Source: Pseudomonadota bacterium
GTDB lineage: Bacteria > Pseudomonadota > Gammaproteobacteria > Steroidobacterales > Steroidobacteraceae
Direction of reading: 5' to 3'
Length of the DNA stretch: 64,000 bases
Assembly: GCA_019352035.1 (NCBI GenBank)
Contig: JABBNZ010000006.1
Location: 8,052-72,051 of the forward strand
Below, piece by piece: positions 9,877 through 20,011 of this stretch (within the stretch, counting starts at the first letter, position 1; each line of letters opens with the position of its first letter). The notes beneath the pieces were generated by a model that saw only the letters and a list, made by a program, of their open reading frames with translations, ran no database searches and was not told where the DNA came from. A program made the translations under genes and the position numbers.

Positions 9877-10305
9877 TCAGCTGTGGATGTAGGTCTCCAG
9901 CTGCTCGATCGTCTGCTGCTGCTCTTCGATGACGGCCTTCACCAGGTCCCCGATCGAGATCATGCCGACGACGCGCCTGCTTTCCAACACCGGCAGATGG
10001 CGGATACGCCGCTCCGTGACGACCCGCATGCAGTCCTGCACGGAGTCACCGAGTGACACGGTGATGACCTGGGCGGTCATGATCTGCCAGACGGGGGTCT
10101 CGGCCGATGAGCGGCCGAGCAGCACGACCTTGCGGGCGTAGTCGCGCTCCGAGACGATGCCGGCCAGCTCGGTGCCGCGCATCACCAGGAGCGCGCCCAC
10201 GTGCCGGTCCGCCATCAGCCGGATCGCCTCGAGCACGGGATCCTCGGGCTCGACGCTGAAGAGCGCCCGACCCTTGCGGTCGAGCAGGTGACGCACGGTA
10301 ATCAT
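9877..10305 (-). CDS. CBS-domain pair protein
   Basis: MITVRHLLDRKGRALFSVEPEDPVLEAIRLM...; two CBS repeats. Confidence 0.88.
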   Translation of the reverse strand: MITVRHLLDRKGRALFSVEPEDPVLEAIRLMADRHVGALLVMRGTELAGIVSERDYARKVVLLGRSSAETPVWQIMTAQVITVSLGDSVQDCMRVVTERRIRHLPVLESRRVVGMISIGDLVKAVIEEQQQTIEQLETYIHS

Positions 10306-10427
10306 GGTCTGACCTCCACTGGCTCGAACAGGCCTGCGGCCGTTGGAGCGAGCGCGCCGAATGACCCTTCCCAACCCGCGGGCCTGCGCCCGCCGATCCA
10401 TTCGCGTTCAATCGTCCGCAGGACAGC

Positions 10428-11156
10428 CTAGCGCTTCGCGGGAGCAACTTCCACTGTCAGGCTGACGGTGGCGTTTACGGCGATCGCCCCGGCCTCGATC
10501 GGGGTTCGGGGAGCCGCCGGGGCGGCCGCAAATCGTTCGGCCTGCAGGTAAATGGGGCGTGGCATGACAGCCGGGCTCTGCTCATCCACTCTCAGCACCC
10601 GGACGATTCTCAGGCCGAGGGCCTGCGCCAGCGCCTGGGCATCCTGCCGCGCGCTCACCGCCGCTTTGCGCAGCGCCTCGGTCCGCGGCGCCTGTTCATC
10701 GCGCACGGCGAAGCGGATGTCCCGTACGTTGTTGGATCCCTCCCGCGTTGCGGCATCGAGAACGGCGCCGATCGTGCGCAGGTCATCCAGCCTGACCCGC
10801 ACCACGTTGCTCGCCGTATAGCCCACGATGGCGGGCGCGCCATGCGGCGGATAGCTGTAGTCGGGGCTGATGGAATATTCCGTGGTGGTGAGCTGCGCGC
10901 CTGGGCCCGCCGCGCGCTTCAGGGCACTGATCACCGTGGAGAGCTGCCGCGCATTGCGCGAGGCGGCCGTCTCGGACTTGCGCGCCCGGGTCGTCACGCC
11001 GATATCGATGTAGACTCGATCGGGCGTTTCCGACACCTTGGCCTCCGCCGTCACCTGGAGGGTGGCCGGCGGCGGCCCCGGCGGTACGGGCGCGGCCGCC
11101 TGCGCTTGTGCCCACGAGGAGGCGGCGATCAGCGCCGCGGCGAGGAGTATTCGCAT
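10428..11156 (-). CDS. SIMPL (DUF541) domain periplasmic protein
   Basis: Signal peptide then LQVTAEAKVSETPDRVYIDIGVTT; typical SIMPL organisation. Confidence 0.85.
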   Translation of the reverse strand: MRILLAAALIAASSWAQAQAAAPVPPGPPPATLQVTAEAKVSETPDRVYIDIGVTTRARKSETAASRNARQLSTVISALKRAAGPGAQLTTTEYSISPDYSYPPHGAPAIVGYTASNVVRVRLDDLRTIGAVLDAATREGSNNVRDIRFAVRDEQAPRTEALRKAAVSARQDAQALAQALGLRIVRVLRVDEQSPAVMPRPIYLQAERFAAAPAAPRTPIEAGAIAVNATVSLTVEVAPAKR

Positions 11157-11177
11157 GAGATTATTCTACACACCCGC

Positions 11178-11624
11178 ATGGTGAAAATCGGACACGCCGT
11201 GACGCTTCCGAATCATCTCCGTGCGGCGCTGCAGGCCGTCCTCGGGGAGGCGGTGTCCCAGGTTCGCATCGTGGAGTACTCGCTGTACGCACGCCTGCAC
11301 CCGCGCGCCATCGCCACGACGCGGCGCCGGCGCATCTACCTGCGCGGCTCTTCCCGGGAGCTGTTCGAGAATCCCTGGCTGATGTTGCACGAGTACTGTC
11401 ATGTGCTCAAACAATGGGAGCCGGGCGATCTGACCGTCGCACGGTATTGCCTCGAGTGGCTGCGCCGCGGCTACTGGAACAACCGCTTCGAGGTCGAGGC
11501 CCGCGCTTTCGCGGACAGACATTGTGAAGCGCTGCAAGCGGATCTTGACGGGTTCGCCAGGGGGCGAGCCCCGCGCGAACAGCGGCGCCGCGCGCCGCGC
11601 ACTCTGCCGGGGCAGCGGCGATAG
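11178..11624 (+). CDS. Small putative zinc metallopeptidase-like protein (HExxH)
   Basis: Motif [13 protein letters not shown]; resembles DUF4157-type proteins. Confidence 0.6.
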   Translation: MVKIGHAVTLPNHLRAALQAVLGEAVSQVRIVEYSLYARLHPRAIATTRRRRIYLRGSSRELFENPWLMLHEYCHVLKQWEPGDLTVARYCLEWLRRGYWNNRFEVEARAFADRHCEALQADLDGFARGRAPREQRRRAPRTLPGQRR

Positions 11625-11938
11625 CCGAACGCCGCACGCACCCGGTCGAGGTCACGCACGGCGAGGCTGGTGGTGGAGAGCCGAAAGCATGCGCGCGCAG
11701 CATTTTCAGGGAGCGCTGCGGCCGCAGCGCGCCTAGATCAGCGTCAGCTCCGGCGCAGCTCGCAGGGACAGGGCGCGAGAGGGCCGGCTGCCAGGGCGGC
11801 GCGGCCGGCAGCCGGGAGTGCGGCGGCCAGACAGGAGAGCCGCAATGCCGTGCGCAGGCTCACTCGAGCGGGAGGCTAAGGCATGAGCCGTGGCAAAGGC
11901 TTCCCTGGAGAGCCCCCGAGCCCTCTACAATATTGTCG

Positions 11939-13864
11939 ATGCGCTTTTCCCAACCTTTCGACGTGGTCGTCATCGGCGGCGGTCATGCCGGCACGGAAGC
12001 CGCCCTGGCGTCCGCGCGCATGGGTGCGCGCACATTGCTCCTCACCCAGAGCATCGAGACGCTGGGTCAGATGAGCTGCAATCCCGCCGTGGGCGGCATC
12101 GGCAAGGGACATCTGGTGCGCGAGATCGACGCGCTCGGCGGCGCCATGGCGCGCGCCACGGACCGCGCGGGCATCCAGTTTCGGACCCTGAACGGCAGCA
12201 AGGGTCCCGCGGTGCGCGCCACGCGCGCCCAGGCGGACCGCCAGCTCTACCGCAAAGCGATCCGCGCGCTGCTCGAGGCCGAGCCGCATTTGTCGATCTT
12301 CCAGCAGGAGGCGGCTGACCTCCTGGTCGAGGGCGAGACGGTCAAGGGCGTCGTCACGGTGACCGGCATTGCCTTCGAGGCGCCGGCGGTCGTGCTCACC
12401 GTGGGCACCTTCCTCGGCGGGCGAATTCACGTGGGTCTCGATCACTACCAGGGCGGCCGCGCCGGCGATCCGCCGTCGAACCGATTGGCGAGCCGTCTGC
12501 GGGAGCTGCCGCTGCGGGTCGGGCGCCTCAAGACCGGCACACCGCCGCGGTTGGACGGCCGGACGCTCGATTTCTCGGTCATGACCCGCCAGACCAGCGA
12601 CGCCCCGTTGCCGGTGTTTTCGTTTCTGGGGCGAGCCGCAGAGCACCCTGAACAGATCGATTGTTTCATTACGCATACCAACGAGCGAACTCACGACATC
12701 ATCCGCCGGGCTGCGGACCGCTCTCCGATGTTTACGGGCGTGATCGAGGGAGTGGGTCCCCGCTACTGTCCTTCCGTGGAAGACAAGGTTTTTCGCTTCG
12801 CGGACAAGACCTCGCATCAGATCTTCGTCGAGCCCGAGGGTCTGGAGACCCATGAGATCTACCCCAACGGCATTTCGACCAGCCTGCCGTTCGACGTCCA
12901 GCTCGAGCTCGTGCACAGCATTCCAGGGTTCGAGAGGGCGCACCTGACGAGGCCCGGGTATGCGATCGAGTACGACTACTTCGATCCGCGCGACCTGCAC
13001 CCCTCACTCGAAACCCGGGAGCTGCACGGCCTCTTCTTCGCCGGGCAGATCAACGGCACGACCGGCTACGAGGAGGCTGCGGCGCAGGGCATCGTGGCGG
13101 GCATCAGCGCGGCGCTCGGCTGGCGCGGGCAAGATCCCTGGGTGCCAAAGCGCAGTGACGCCTACCTCGGCGTGCTCATCGACGACCTGACGGCCCGGGG
13201 AACCCGGGAGCCGTACCGCATGTTCACCAGCCGCGCGGAGCATCGCCTGCTGCTGCGCGAGGACAATGCCGATCTGCGCCTGACGCCGGTGGGCCGCGAG
13301 CTCGGCCTCGTGGACGATGAGCGTTGGCGGCTTTTCGAGGCGAGGCAGCGCCTGTCGGACGAGGAGACGGCCCGCCTGCGGAGCGTGCGCGTGCGCCCCG
13401 GCGAGGTCCCGGAGGAATGGTCGCAGCGAGTGCTCGCGGGACCGCTGGCGCGCGATACATCGGCATTCGAGCTGCTGCGCCGCCCGGAAGTGAGTTACGA
13501 CACCCTGCTCGAAGTGGCAGGCACGCCGGACTGGCTGGCGGGTACGCCCGAGCCGGACGACCGAGTGCCGCCCCAGGTGCGCATAGAGGTCGAGGCCCGC
13601 GCGAAGTACGCCGGCTACATAGAGCGCCAGCGCGAGGAGATCGAGCGACAGCGCCGCAACGAGGAGACGAAGCTGCCCGAGGACACCGACTACCACCAGG
13701 TGGCAGGACTCTCGCACGAGGTGCGCGGCCTCCTTGCGGAGTATCGCCCGGCCACGGTCGGGCAGGCCGGCCGTGTCCCGGGCGTGACACCGGCCGCGGT
13801 CACGCTGTTGCTGGTGCACCTGAAGAAGCGCAGCCTGGCGGCCGAGCGCGCCCGCACCGCATGA
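11939..13864 (+). CDS. mnmG: tRNA uridine-5-carboxymethylaminomethyl modification enzyme MnmG
   Basis: [67 protein letters not shown]. Confidence 0.96.
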   Translation: MRFSQPFDVVVIGGGHAGTEAALASARMGARTLLLTQSIETLGQMSCNPAVGGIGKGHLVREIDALGGAMARATDRAGIQFRTLNGSKGPAVRATRAQADRQLYRKAIRALLEAEPHLSIFQQEAADLLVEGETVKGVVTVTGIAFEAPAVVLTVGTFLGGRIHVGLDHYQGGRAGDPPSNRLASRLRELPLRVGRLKTGTPPRLDGRTLDFSVMTRQTSDAPLPVFSFLGRAAEHPEQIDCFITHTNERTHDIIRRAADRSPMFTGVIEGVGPRYCPSVEDKVFRFADKTSHQIFVEPEGLETHEIYPNGISTSLPFDVQLELVHSIPGFERAHLTRPGYAIEYDYFDPRDLHPSLETRELHGLFFAGQINGTTGYEEAAAQGIVAGISAALGWRGQDPWVPKRSDAYLGVLIDDLTARGTREPYRMFTSRAEHRLLLREDNADLRLTPVGRELGLVDDERWRLFEARQRLSDEETARLRSVRVRPGEVPEEWSQRVLAGPLARDTSAFELLRRPEVSYDTLLEVAGTPDWLAGTPEPDDRVPPQVRIEVEARAKYAGYIERQREEIERQRRNEETKLPEDTDYHQVAGLSHEVRGLLAEYRPATVGQAGRVPGVTPAAVTLLLVHLKKRSLAAERARTA

Positions 13865-14694
13865 CCGCTTTCCTGGCACAGCTCACCGGGTCCTGGGCGC
13901 GCAGCAACTCGCTGGTCTGCGTCGGCCTCGACCCGGAGATCGAGCGCTTCCCCCCGCAGATCGCCGATCACCCCTCGCCGATCTTCCAGTTCAACAAGGC
14001 CATCGTCGATGCCACGGCGGATCTGGTCTGCGCGTACAAGCCGCAATTCGCGCATTACGCGGCCTACGAGGCCGAGGATCAGCTCGAGCGCACCATCGAA
14101 TACATTCATCGCACCTACCCCGGCGTGCCGGTGATTCTCGATTCCAAGCGGGGCGACATCGGCAACACCGCGGAGCGCTACGCGATCGAGGCCTTCGAGC
14201 GCTACGGAGCCGATGCCGTCACCGTGAATCCCTACCTCGGCGGCGATTCGCTCGAGCCGTTCCTGCGGCGCGAGGATCGCGGCGTCGTGGTGCTCTGCCG
14301 CACTTCCAACCCCGGCGCCCGCGACTTGCAGGACCTCACGGTCGGCTCGGACGGCCGGCGCCTCTATCACGTCGTCGCGCAGATGGCGGCCACCCGGTGG
14401 AATACCCGCGGCAACTGTCTGCTGGTCGTGGGCGCCACCTACCCGCGGGAGCTGGCCGAGATCCGGCAGATCATCGGCGAGATGCCGCTGCTCGTGCCCG
14501 GCGTCGGCGCGCAGGGAGGCGATGTCGCCGAGGTGGTGCGCAACGGCCAGACTGCCGCCGGTACGGGACTGCTCGTCAGTTCCTCGCGAAGCATTCTCTA
14601 CGCTTCCGCGGGAGAAGACTTCGCTGCCGCGGCCCGGGCGGCGGCGCTCTCGCTGCGGGATGAGATCAATGCCCATCGCTCGGCCGCCGCGTAG
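13861..14694 (+). CDS. pyrF: Orotidine 5'-phosphate decarboxylase, type 2
   Basis: [51 protein letters not shown] overlap with mnmG. Confidence 0.92.
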   Translation: MTAFLAQLTGSWARSNSLVCVGLDPEIERFPPQIADHPSPIFQFNKAIVDATADLVCAYKPQFAHYAAYEAEDQLERTIEYIHRTYPGVPVILDSKRGDIGNTAERYAIEAFERYGADAVTVNPYLGGDSLEPFLRREDRGVVVLCRTSNPGARDLQDLTVGSDGRRLYHVVAQMAATRWNTRGNCLLVVGATYPRELAEIRQIIGEMPLLVPGVGAQGGDVAEVVRNGQTAAGTGLLVSSSRSILYASAGEDFAAAARAAALSLRDEINAHRSAAA

Positions 14695-14703
14695 CCGAAC
14701 CTG

Positions 14704-16332
14704 ATGCGAAGGCTCACACCCGCGCTGCTGGTTGGCCTGGCGGCGGTCGCGGCGGTCGGCGGCTGCTCGCACTCGCCGAACGGCGCCTCGCGGGGCGCCA
14801 AGGCGCACCCGGCCGCGATTCTGCTGCGCGGCCTCGGGGCGGAGCCCGACTCTCTCGATCCGCAGAAGGCGCGCTCCGTCGAGGCGCAGCGGGTGCTGCG
14901 GGACATCTGCGAGGGACTCACCACGCTCGACAAGTCGGGCGGCGTGGCTCCCGGCATCGCAAAGCAGTGGCAGGTCAGTGCGGACGGCAAGACCTACACC
15001 TTCACCCTGCGGCATGACGCCCGATGGTCCAACGGGCAGCCCGTCGTCGGCGCGGATTTCGTGGCTGGCCTGCGCCGCCTGGTCGATCCGGCGACCGGCT
15101 CGCAATATGCGGAGGTCGTCAACGCCATCGTCAACGCCAGTGACATCGTCGCGGGACACAAGCCTCCCGAGAGCCTCGGTGTGTCAGCTCCGGGTCCCTA
15201 CACGGTCATCGTGCGGCTGCGCAATCCGGCGCCGTACCTGCCAGCGCTGCTGGCGCATCCCAGCACCTGCCCCGTGGAGCCTGTCACCCTGGCCAACGAC
15301 AGGGAGGCGTACGCGCGTCCAGGCAACCTCCCATCCGACGGCGCTTTCATATTGTCGCAGTGGGTCCACGGGTCCTACATCTACCTGAGGAGGAACCGGT
15401 ACTACTGGGACAACAGCGCCACGCGCCTGGATGGGGTGAAGTATGTGATCTCCTCCGACGAGAATTCAGAGCTGACGCTCTATCGTGCCGGGCAGCTCGA
15501 CATCACCGACGTGATCCCGCGTGCGCAGTACGGCTGGATCCGCTCGCATCTTGGAAACCAGCTGCACATCACGCCGGAGCTCGGTGTCTATTTCTACGGC
15601 TTCAATCTGCAGCGCGCGCCGTTCAAGGACGACGCGAAGCTGCGCCGCGCGCTCTCCATGGTGGTCGACCGCGACAAGCTCGTGCACCTCGTGCTGCGCA
15701 CCGGGGAGCTGCCAGCCTACGGCTGGGTGCCTCCGGGCGTGGCGGACTACGCGCCGCAATCGCCGTCCTGGCGCCGGCTTGCCATGGCCCAGCGCATCGC
15801 CGAGGCGCGGCGGCTTTACGCCGAAGCCGGCTACTCCGCGGCGCGGCCGCTGCGCTTCGTGTTGCGGTACAACACGGGCGAGGTGCATTCGGAGCTGGCG
15901 ATCGCGATCGCCTCCATGTGGCGTCAGGCGCTCGGGGCGCGGGTGACCCTCAGGTCGGAGGGTTTCACGTCCCTGCTGCAGGACATCAACCGGGGCAACG
16001 TGCAGATGTTTCGCTCCAGCTGGATCGGCGATTACAACGACGCCTACGGCTTCGCCCAGTACTTCAAGAGCGACTTCGGCATCAACCTCACCCACTACGA
16101 CAACCCCGCCTACGACGCCCTGCTCGACCGCGCCGCCGCCGAGGTCGACCCCGCGAAGCGCCGCGCGCTTCTCGAGCAGGCGGAGCGGGTGATGCTGCAC
16201 GATGCGCCGGTGATCCCGATCTACTTCTACGCGAGCAAGCACCTCGTCAAGCCGCGCGTCACGGGCTGGTACAACAACATCATGAACGTCACGTACAGCA
16301 GGTACCTGGGCCTGCGGGGCGTCTCGCGGTGA
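14704..16332 (+). CDS. Peptide/oligopeptide ABC transporter substrate-binding lipoprotein (OppA-like)
   Basis: Lipobox-like VGGCSHS; SBP_bac_5 motifs (LGAEPDSLDPQKA, ARWSNGQPVVGADF, YYWDN). Confidence 0.88.
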   Translation: MRRLTPALLVGLAAVAAVGGCSHSPNGASRGAKAHPAAILLRGLGAEPDSLDPQKARSVEAQRVLRDICEGLTTLDKSGGVAPGIAKQWQVSADGKTYTFTLRHDARWSNGQPVVGADFVAGLRRLVDPATGSQYAEVVNAIVNASDIVAGHKPPESLGVSAPGPYTVIVRLRNPAPYLPALLAHPSTCPVEPVTLANDREAYARPGNLPSDGAFILSQWVHGSYIYLRRNRYYWDNSATRLDGVKYVISSDENSELTLYRAGQLDITDVIPRAQYGWIRSHLGNQLHITPELGVYFYGFNLQRAPFKDDAKLRRALSMVVDRDKLVHLVLRTGELPAYGWVPPGVADYAPQSPSWRRLAMAQRIAEARRLYAEAGYSAARPLRFVLRYNTGEVHSELAIAIASMWRQALGARVTLRSEGFTSLLQDINRGNVQMFRSSWIGDYNDAYGFAQYFKSDFGINLTHYDNPAYDALLDRAAAEVDPAKRRALLEQAERVMLHDAPVIPIYFYASKHLVKPRVTGWYNNIMNVTYSRYLGLRGVSR

Positions 16333-16338
16333 GATAGA

Positions 16339-16446
16339 GCGCTGGATCCGGGCATTGCGCTGCGCAGTCCCTGCTCCGCGCAAGCCCGGGTGTCCATCCA
16401 TGGTCACCCGTGCGACGCATGCGTCGCACCCTGCCCGGCCCAGCGC
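16339..16446. repeat. Extragenic palindromic element, copy 1
   Basis: GCGCTGGATCCGGGC ... TGCCCGGCCCAGCGC arms around an interior containing a 20-bp perfect palindrome GTGCGACGCATGCGTCGCAC (16410-16429). Confidence 0.7.
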
Positions 16447-16474
16447 AGCAACGGCATGGATCCGCCGCGGCGGC

Positions 16475-18013
16475 TCAGATCTCCGCCACCGTCGAATGCT
16501 CCCCGCTCGGTACGCCGGATCGCCCCTTGAACACGACGAGCAGCGGGATCACCGCCAGGGTCGCGATCATCAGGAACTTGTAGTCATCGTTGTAGGCGAT
16601 GATCTGCGCCTGCCGGGTAATCAGGGCATCGAGCGCGGCGCGGCCGGTGGCGGTCAGGGGATTCAGGGCCTGGGCGACGATGGGGTTTTGGAACCGCGGG
16701 TTGGCGGCCGTGACATACTGCGTGATGTCCGCGTGGTTGGCCTGGGTGGCGCGCGCCAGGAGCGCGCCCACGATGGAGATGCCGACGCTGGAGCCGACGT
16801 TGCGCGCCAGGTTGTAGAAGCCAGCGCCTTCAGGTCGGACGCCGGGCGGCAGCGTCGAGAGCGACACCACGCTGAGCGGCGTGAAGAGAAATCCCAGGCC
16901 CACGCCCTGGATGATGCCGATCCAGATGACGGTCCAGCTCGATACTTCCGGCGTCCAGCCGGTCATCAGGTAGAAGGACCACGCCGAGAGGCCCAGGCCA
17001 ATCCCCAGGAGCAGGCGTGTGTCGGCGCGGCCGATCAGCTTGCCGACGACCATCATGGCCGCCATGGTGCCGAAGCCTCTCGGGCCCATGACGAAGCCGG
17101 CCGTGATGACCGGGTAATTCATCAGGTCCTGCAGGTAAGGCGGCTGCAGCGCGAGCGAGGCGTAGAACGTCAGCCCCACGATCGCGACGAAAATCACCCC
17201 GGCGGTGAAGTTGCGGTCGCGGAAGAGCGCGGGCCTCAGGAAGGGCTCGCGCGCCGTGAAGGTGTGCACCAGGAAGACGTAGAACGCCGAGCCTGCGATG
17301 ATCGCCTCGATGACGATCTGCTTCGAGCCCAGCCAGTCGAGCTCCTGGCCCCGATCGAGCATCATCTGCAGCGCCGCGATGGCGATGCTGAGGCTCACGA
17401 ATCCAGTCCAGTCGAGCCGGGCGTCGCTGCGCCGCCGCCCCTCGGGAAGGAACACGGTCATGCCGATGAAGGCGAGCACGCCGATCGGCAGGTTGATGTA
17501 GAACACGTACCGCCAGCTGTAGTCCTGGGTCAGCCAGCCGCCGAGGACCGGCCCCAGGATGGGGGCCGCCATGACCGCCATGCCCCACGCCGCCATCGCC
17601 GAGCCCTGCCGCTCGGGCGGATTGATGTTGAGGAGCACGGTCTGCGACAGCGGCACCAGGGCCGCACCGAAGAGGCCCTGCGCCCAGCGGAAGATCACGA
17701 TCTCCGTCACCGACTGCGCCATGCCGCACAGCATGGAGGCCACGGTGAAGCCGATGACGGAGATGATGAAGAGTCTTTTGAGGCCCAGGCGCGCCGTCAG
17801 GAAGCCGGTGAGCGGGGTCGCGATCGCCGCGGCCACGATGTAGGAGGTGAGCACCCAGTCGATCTGGTCCTGGCTCGCCGCGAGGCTCCCCTGCATGTGC
17901 GGCAGCGCCACATTGGCGATCGTCGTATCGAGCGACTGCATGAGGGTCGCCAGCATCACGCACATCGTGATGCCGCCGCGGTTTGGAGTGCTCGGGCTCA
18001 GCTCCTCGTCCAT
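16475..18013 (-). CDS. emrB: DHA2-family multidrug MFS transporter (EmrB/QacA type)
   Basis: LATLMQSLDTTIANVALPHMQGSL; ~14 TM; next to HlyD-type partner. Confidence 0.9.
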   Translation of the reverse strand: MDEELSPSTPNRGGITMCVMLATLMQSLDTTIANVALPHMQGSLAASQDQIDWVLTSYIVAAAIATPLTGFLTARLGLKRLFIISVIGFTVASMLCGMAQSVTEIVIFRWAQGLFGAALVPLSQTVLLNINPPERQGSAMAAWGMAVMAAPILGPVLGGWLTQDYSWRYVFYINLPIGVLAFIGMTVFLPEGRRRSDARLDWTGFVSLSIAIAALQMMLDRGQELDWLGSKQIVIEAIIAGSAFYVFLVHTFTAREPFLRPALFRDRNFTAGVIFVAIVGLTFYASLALQPPYLQDLMNYPVITAGFVMGPRGFGTMAAMMVVGKLIGRADTRLLLGIGLGLSAWSFYLMTGWTPEVSSWTVIWIGIIQGVGLGFLFTPLSVVSLSTLPPGVRPEGAGFYNLARNVGSSVGISIVGALLARATQANHADITQYVTAANPRFQNPIVAQALNPLTATGRAALDALITRQAQIIAYNDDYKFLMIATLAVIPLLVVFKGRSGVPSGEHSTVAEI

Positions 18014-18029
18014 CGCTCCCTCTTGACAG

Positions 18030-18235
18030 GCGCTGGATCCGGGCTCGTGCCCGGCCCAGCGCTGCGCAGTCCTGCTTCGCGCACGTCCCGGGTCCCACCG
18101 GGCCGGCCTCGGGTGTCCATCCGCGGACGCCCGCGCGGCGCAGCGAAGCGATGCTTCGCTGGAAGGCACCGCCTCGCCCCTGTGCCTGGGGCATGCGCTC
18201 GTACTTCGTGATTCGGGATCGACATGAGTCGATGG
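18030..18235 (-). repeat. Extragenic palindromic element, copy 2 (full length, ~205 bp)
   Basis: Hairpin GCGCTGGATCCGGGCTCGTGCCCGGCCCAGCG at one end, ATCGACTCATGTCGAT (reverse strand) at the other; homologous along its length to 51082-51255 in opposite orientation. Confidence 0.75.
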
Positions 18236-18236
18236 G

Positions 18237-19856
18237 CTAGAAGAGGGACCAGCCGCGCGCATGGCCGGTGTCGATGCTGACCTCCGCGCTCATCCCGGCG
18301 CGCAGCGGCGGCAGGCTGCGATCGCTCGTGTCGATGGCGATGCGCACGGGAATGCGCTGCACCACCTTCACCCAGTTGCCGCTCGTGTTCTGGGCCGGCA
18401 GGAGCGAGAACTGCTGCGCCGCCGCCGGGCTGATGCTCGCGACGGTGCCGTGCCAGGTCTCCCCGGGATAGGTGTCGACCGTCACGGTGACGGCCTGTCC
18501 GGGCCGCACGTAGGTGAGCGCGGTCTCCTTCGGGTTGGCGCGCACCCACACGTGGTCGGTGTCGATGAGGTAGAACGCGGTGATGGAAGCCCCGAGATAA
18601 CTGCCCGGCTGGATGGAGGGCACGCTGGTCACAATGCCGTCGAACGCCGCCCGCACGACGGTGTGGGCCAGCTCGCGCGCGGCCTCGTTGCGTGCGGCCA
18701 GTGCGCTCTGGTATTGCGGATACTGCTCGACCGGACCGGTCGGATGACCGTTGAGGTTGGCGCCGATGCCCGCGAGCTGCTCGTTGAGCGAGGCCACCGT
18801 CTGTTGGGCGCTTTCGAGGTCCCGGTGCGCGGTGTCGTAGCCGGTGCGCGAGACGATGTTCACCCGCGCGAGATTGGTGGCGCGGTGAAATTGCACCTGG
18901 CTGTAGCCCAGGTTGTACTTCGCCTGCGCGATCTGGGTCTGCATCTGCCGGTAGCTCGCCTGCATCGCGAGCAGGTTGTCGCGCACGGCGACCAGCTGCG
19001 CGGTGGCGCGATCCAGGGCGTAACGGTACTGCCGGTGCCGCAGCGTGTAGAGAATCTGGCCGCGCGTGACGGGTTGATTCTCCCGGACGTATACGCGCCC
19101 GACGATCCCGGAAACGTCCGTGGAAACGCCGACTGTGTTGGCTTCGACGTACGCGTTGTCGGTGGCGACGGTTCCTCCCCCGAGGGCGTAGATGACGAAC
19201 CCGATGATCAGGATCAGCGGCAACAGCACGAAGAGCACGACACGCAAGCGGTGCCGGGAGGACGGCAGGGGCGCGCGCGACGGTGGCGGCGTGGCGGACG
19301 GGGCATGCACCACAGGCCCACGGCCGGGATCCGAGGTCATCGTGGCAGCCGCGGGCTGCGCCAGCTCGGCGCCGGAATGAGCGGCCGCCGGGCTCTGCGC
19401 CAGCAAGGCGGCGAAGTGCTCATCGTCGATGACGTTCCGACATACCAACAGGCTGCAGCGGATGTGGTCGCTCAGGTAGGCTCCCGTCGCCCCCGACCAC
19501 CAGCGCCCGAGCGCACTCAGGCGGCGATGGCCGACCACGACCAGATCGGCGTTCACCTGCTCGGCGTAGGCGGCGATCTCTCGTGCCGGCTCGCCGATGA
19601 CGAGCTTGCCCGTGGCCTGGAAGCCAAGTGCCGTGAGCCGTGCCATGCCGTCCTGCAGCACGCGCTCGTATTCCACCCGCTGCTGGGCGATGCCGCCGCC
19701 GCCGACTCCCTCGCCCAGCTTCGCGCCCGCCGTCTCGGGGATGACCGAGAGCACGAACACCTGCGCGCCGTGCCGCCTCGCCAACAGCGCCCCTTCGCGC
19801 AACGCGGTACGTCCCTCTATGGAGCCGTCGTAGGCCAGGAGAATTCGCTGGTACAC
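18237..19856 (-). CDS. UspA-domain / HlyD-family membrane fusion protein (EmrA-like) single ORF
   Basis: GTG start (M)YQRILLAYDGSIEGRTAL...VVVGHRRLSALGRWWSGATGAYLSDHIRCSLLVCR = UspA; then linker, TM VVLFVLLPLILIIGFVIYAL, then HlyD/EmrA domain; no stop between. Alternative internal ATG at 19340 would give HlyD alone. Confidence 0.8.
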   Translation of the reverse strand: MYQRILLAYDGSIEGRTALREGALLARRHGAQVFVLSVIPETAGAKLGEGVGGGGIAQQRVEYERVLQDGMARLTALGFQATGKLVIGEPAREIAAYAEQVNADLVVVGHRRLSALGRWWSGATGAYLSDHIRCSLLVCRNVIDDEHFAALLAQSPAAAHSGAELAQPAAATMTSDPGRGPVVHAPSATPPPSRAPLPSSRHRLRVVLFVLLPLILIIGFVIYALGGGTVATDNAYVEANTVGVSTDVSGIVGRVYVRENQPVTRGQILYTLRHRQYRYALDRATAQLVAVRDNLLAMQASYRQMQTQIAQAKYNLGYSQVQFHRATNLARVNIVSRTGYDTAHRDLESAQQTVASLNEQLAGIGANLNGHPTGPVEQYPQYQSALAARNEAARELAHTVVRAAFDGIVTSVPSIQPGSYLGASITAFYLIDTDHVWVRANPKETALTYVRPGQAVTVTVDTYPGETWHGTVASISPAAAQQFSLLPAQNTSGNWVKVVQRIPVRIAIDTSDRSLPPLRAGMSAEVSIDTGHARGWSLF

Positions 19857-20011
19857 GGAGATGCCTTTCTGGAGGCCGCAGTCGAGGGCGACCGAGGCCC
19901 GCAAGCTTTGCCGGGGGGCCGCGCCCGCAATGGACGGGCCCGGCAGGGCCGTATGATAGCGGGATCGCCCCCGGGATCCGCACAAGCTCGGGGAAGAGCC
20001 GGCGCCAGCCG

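Noticed and set aside
11625-11938. Possible gene between the HExxH protein and mnmG
   Set aside because: Short frames only, no motifs; contains a GC-rich inverted repeat (CCGGCTGCC/GGCAGCCGG) but nothing diagnostic.
16355-18211. 618-aa + ORF opposite the DHA2 transporter
   Set aside because: Antisense, compositionally biased, no domain motifs.
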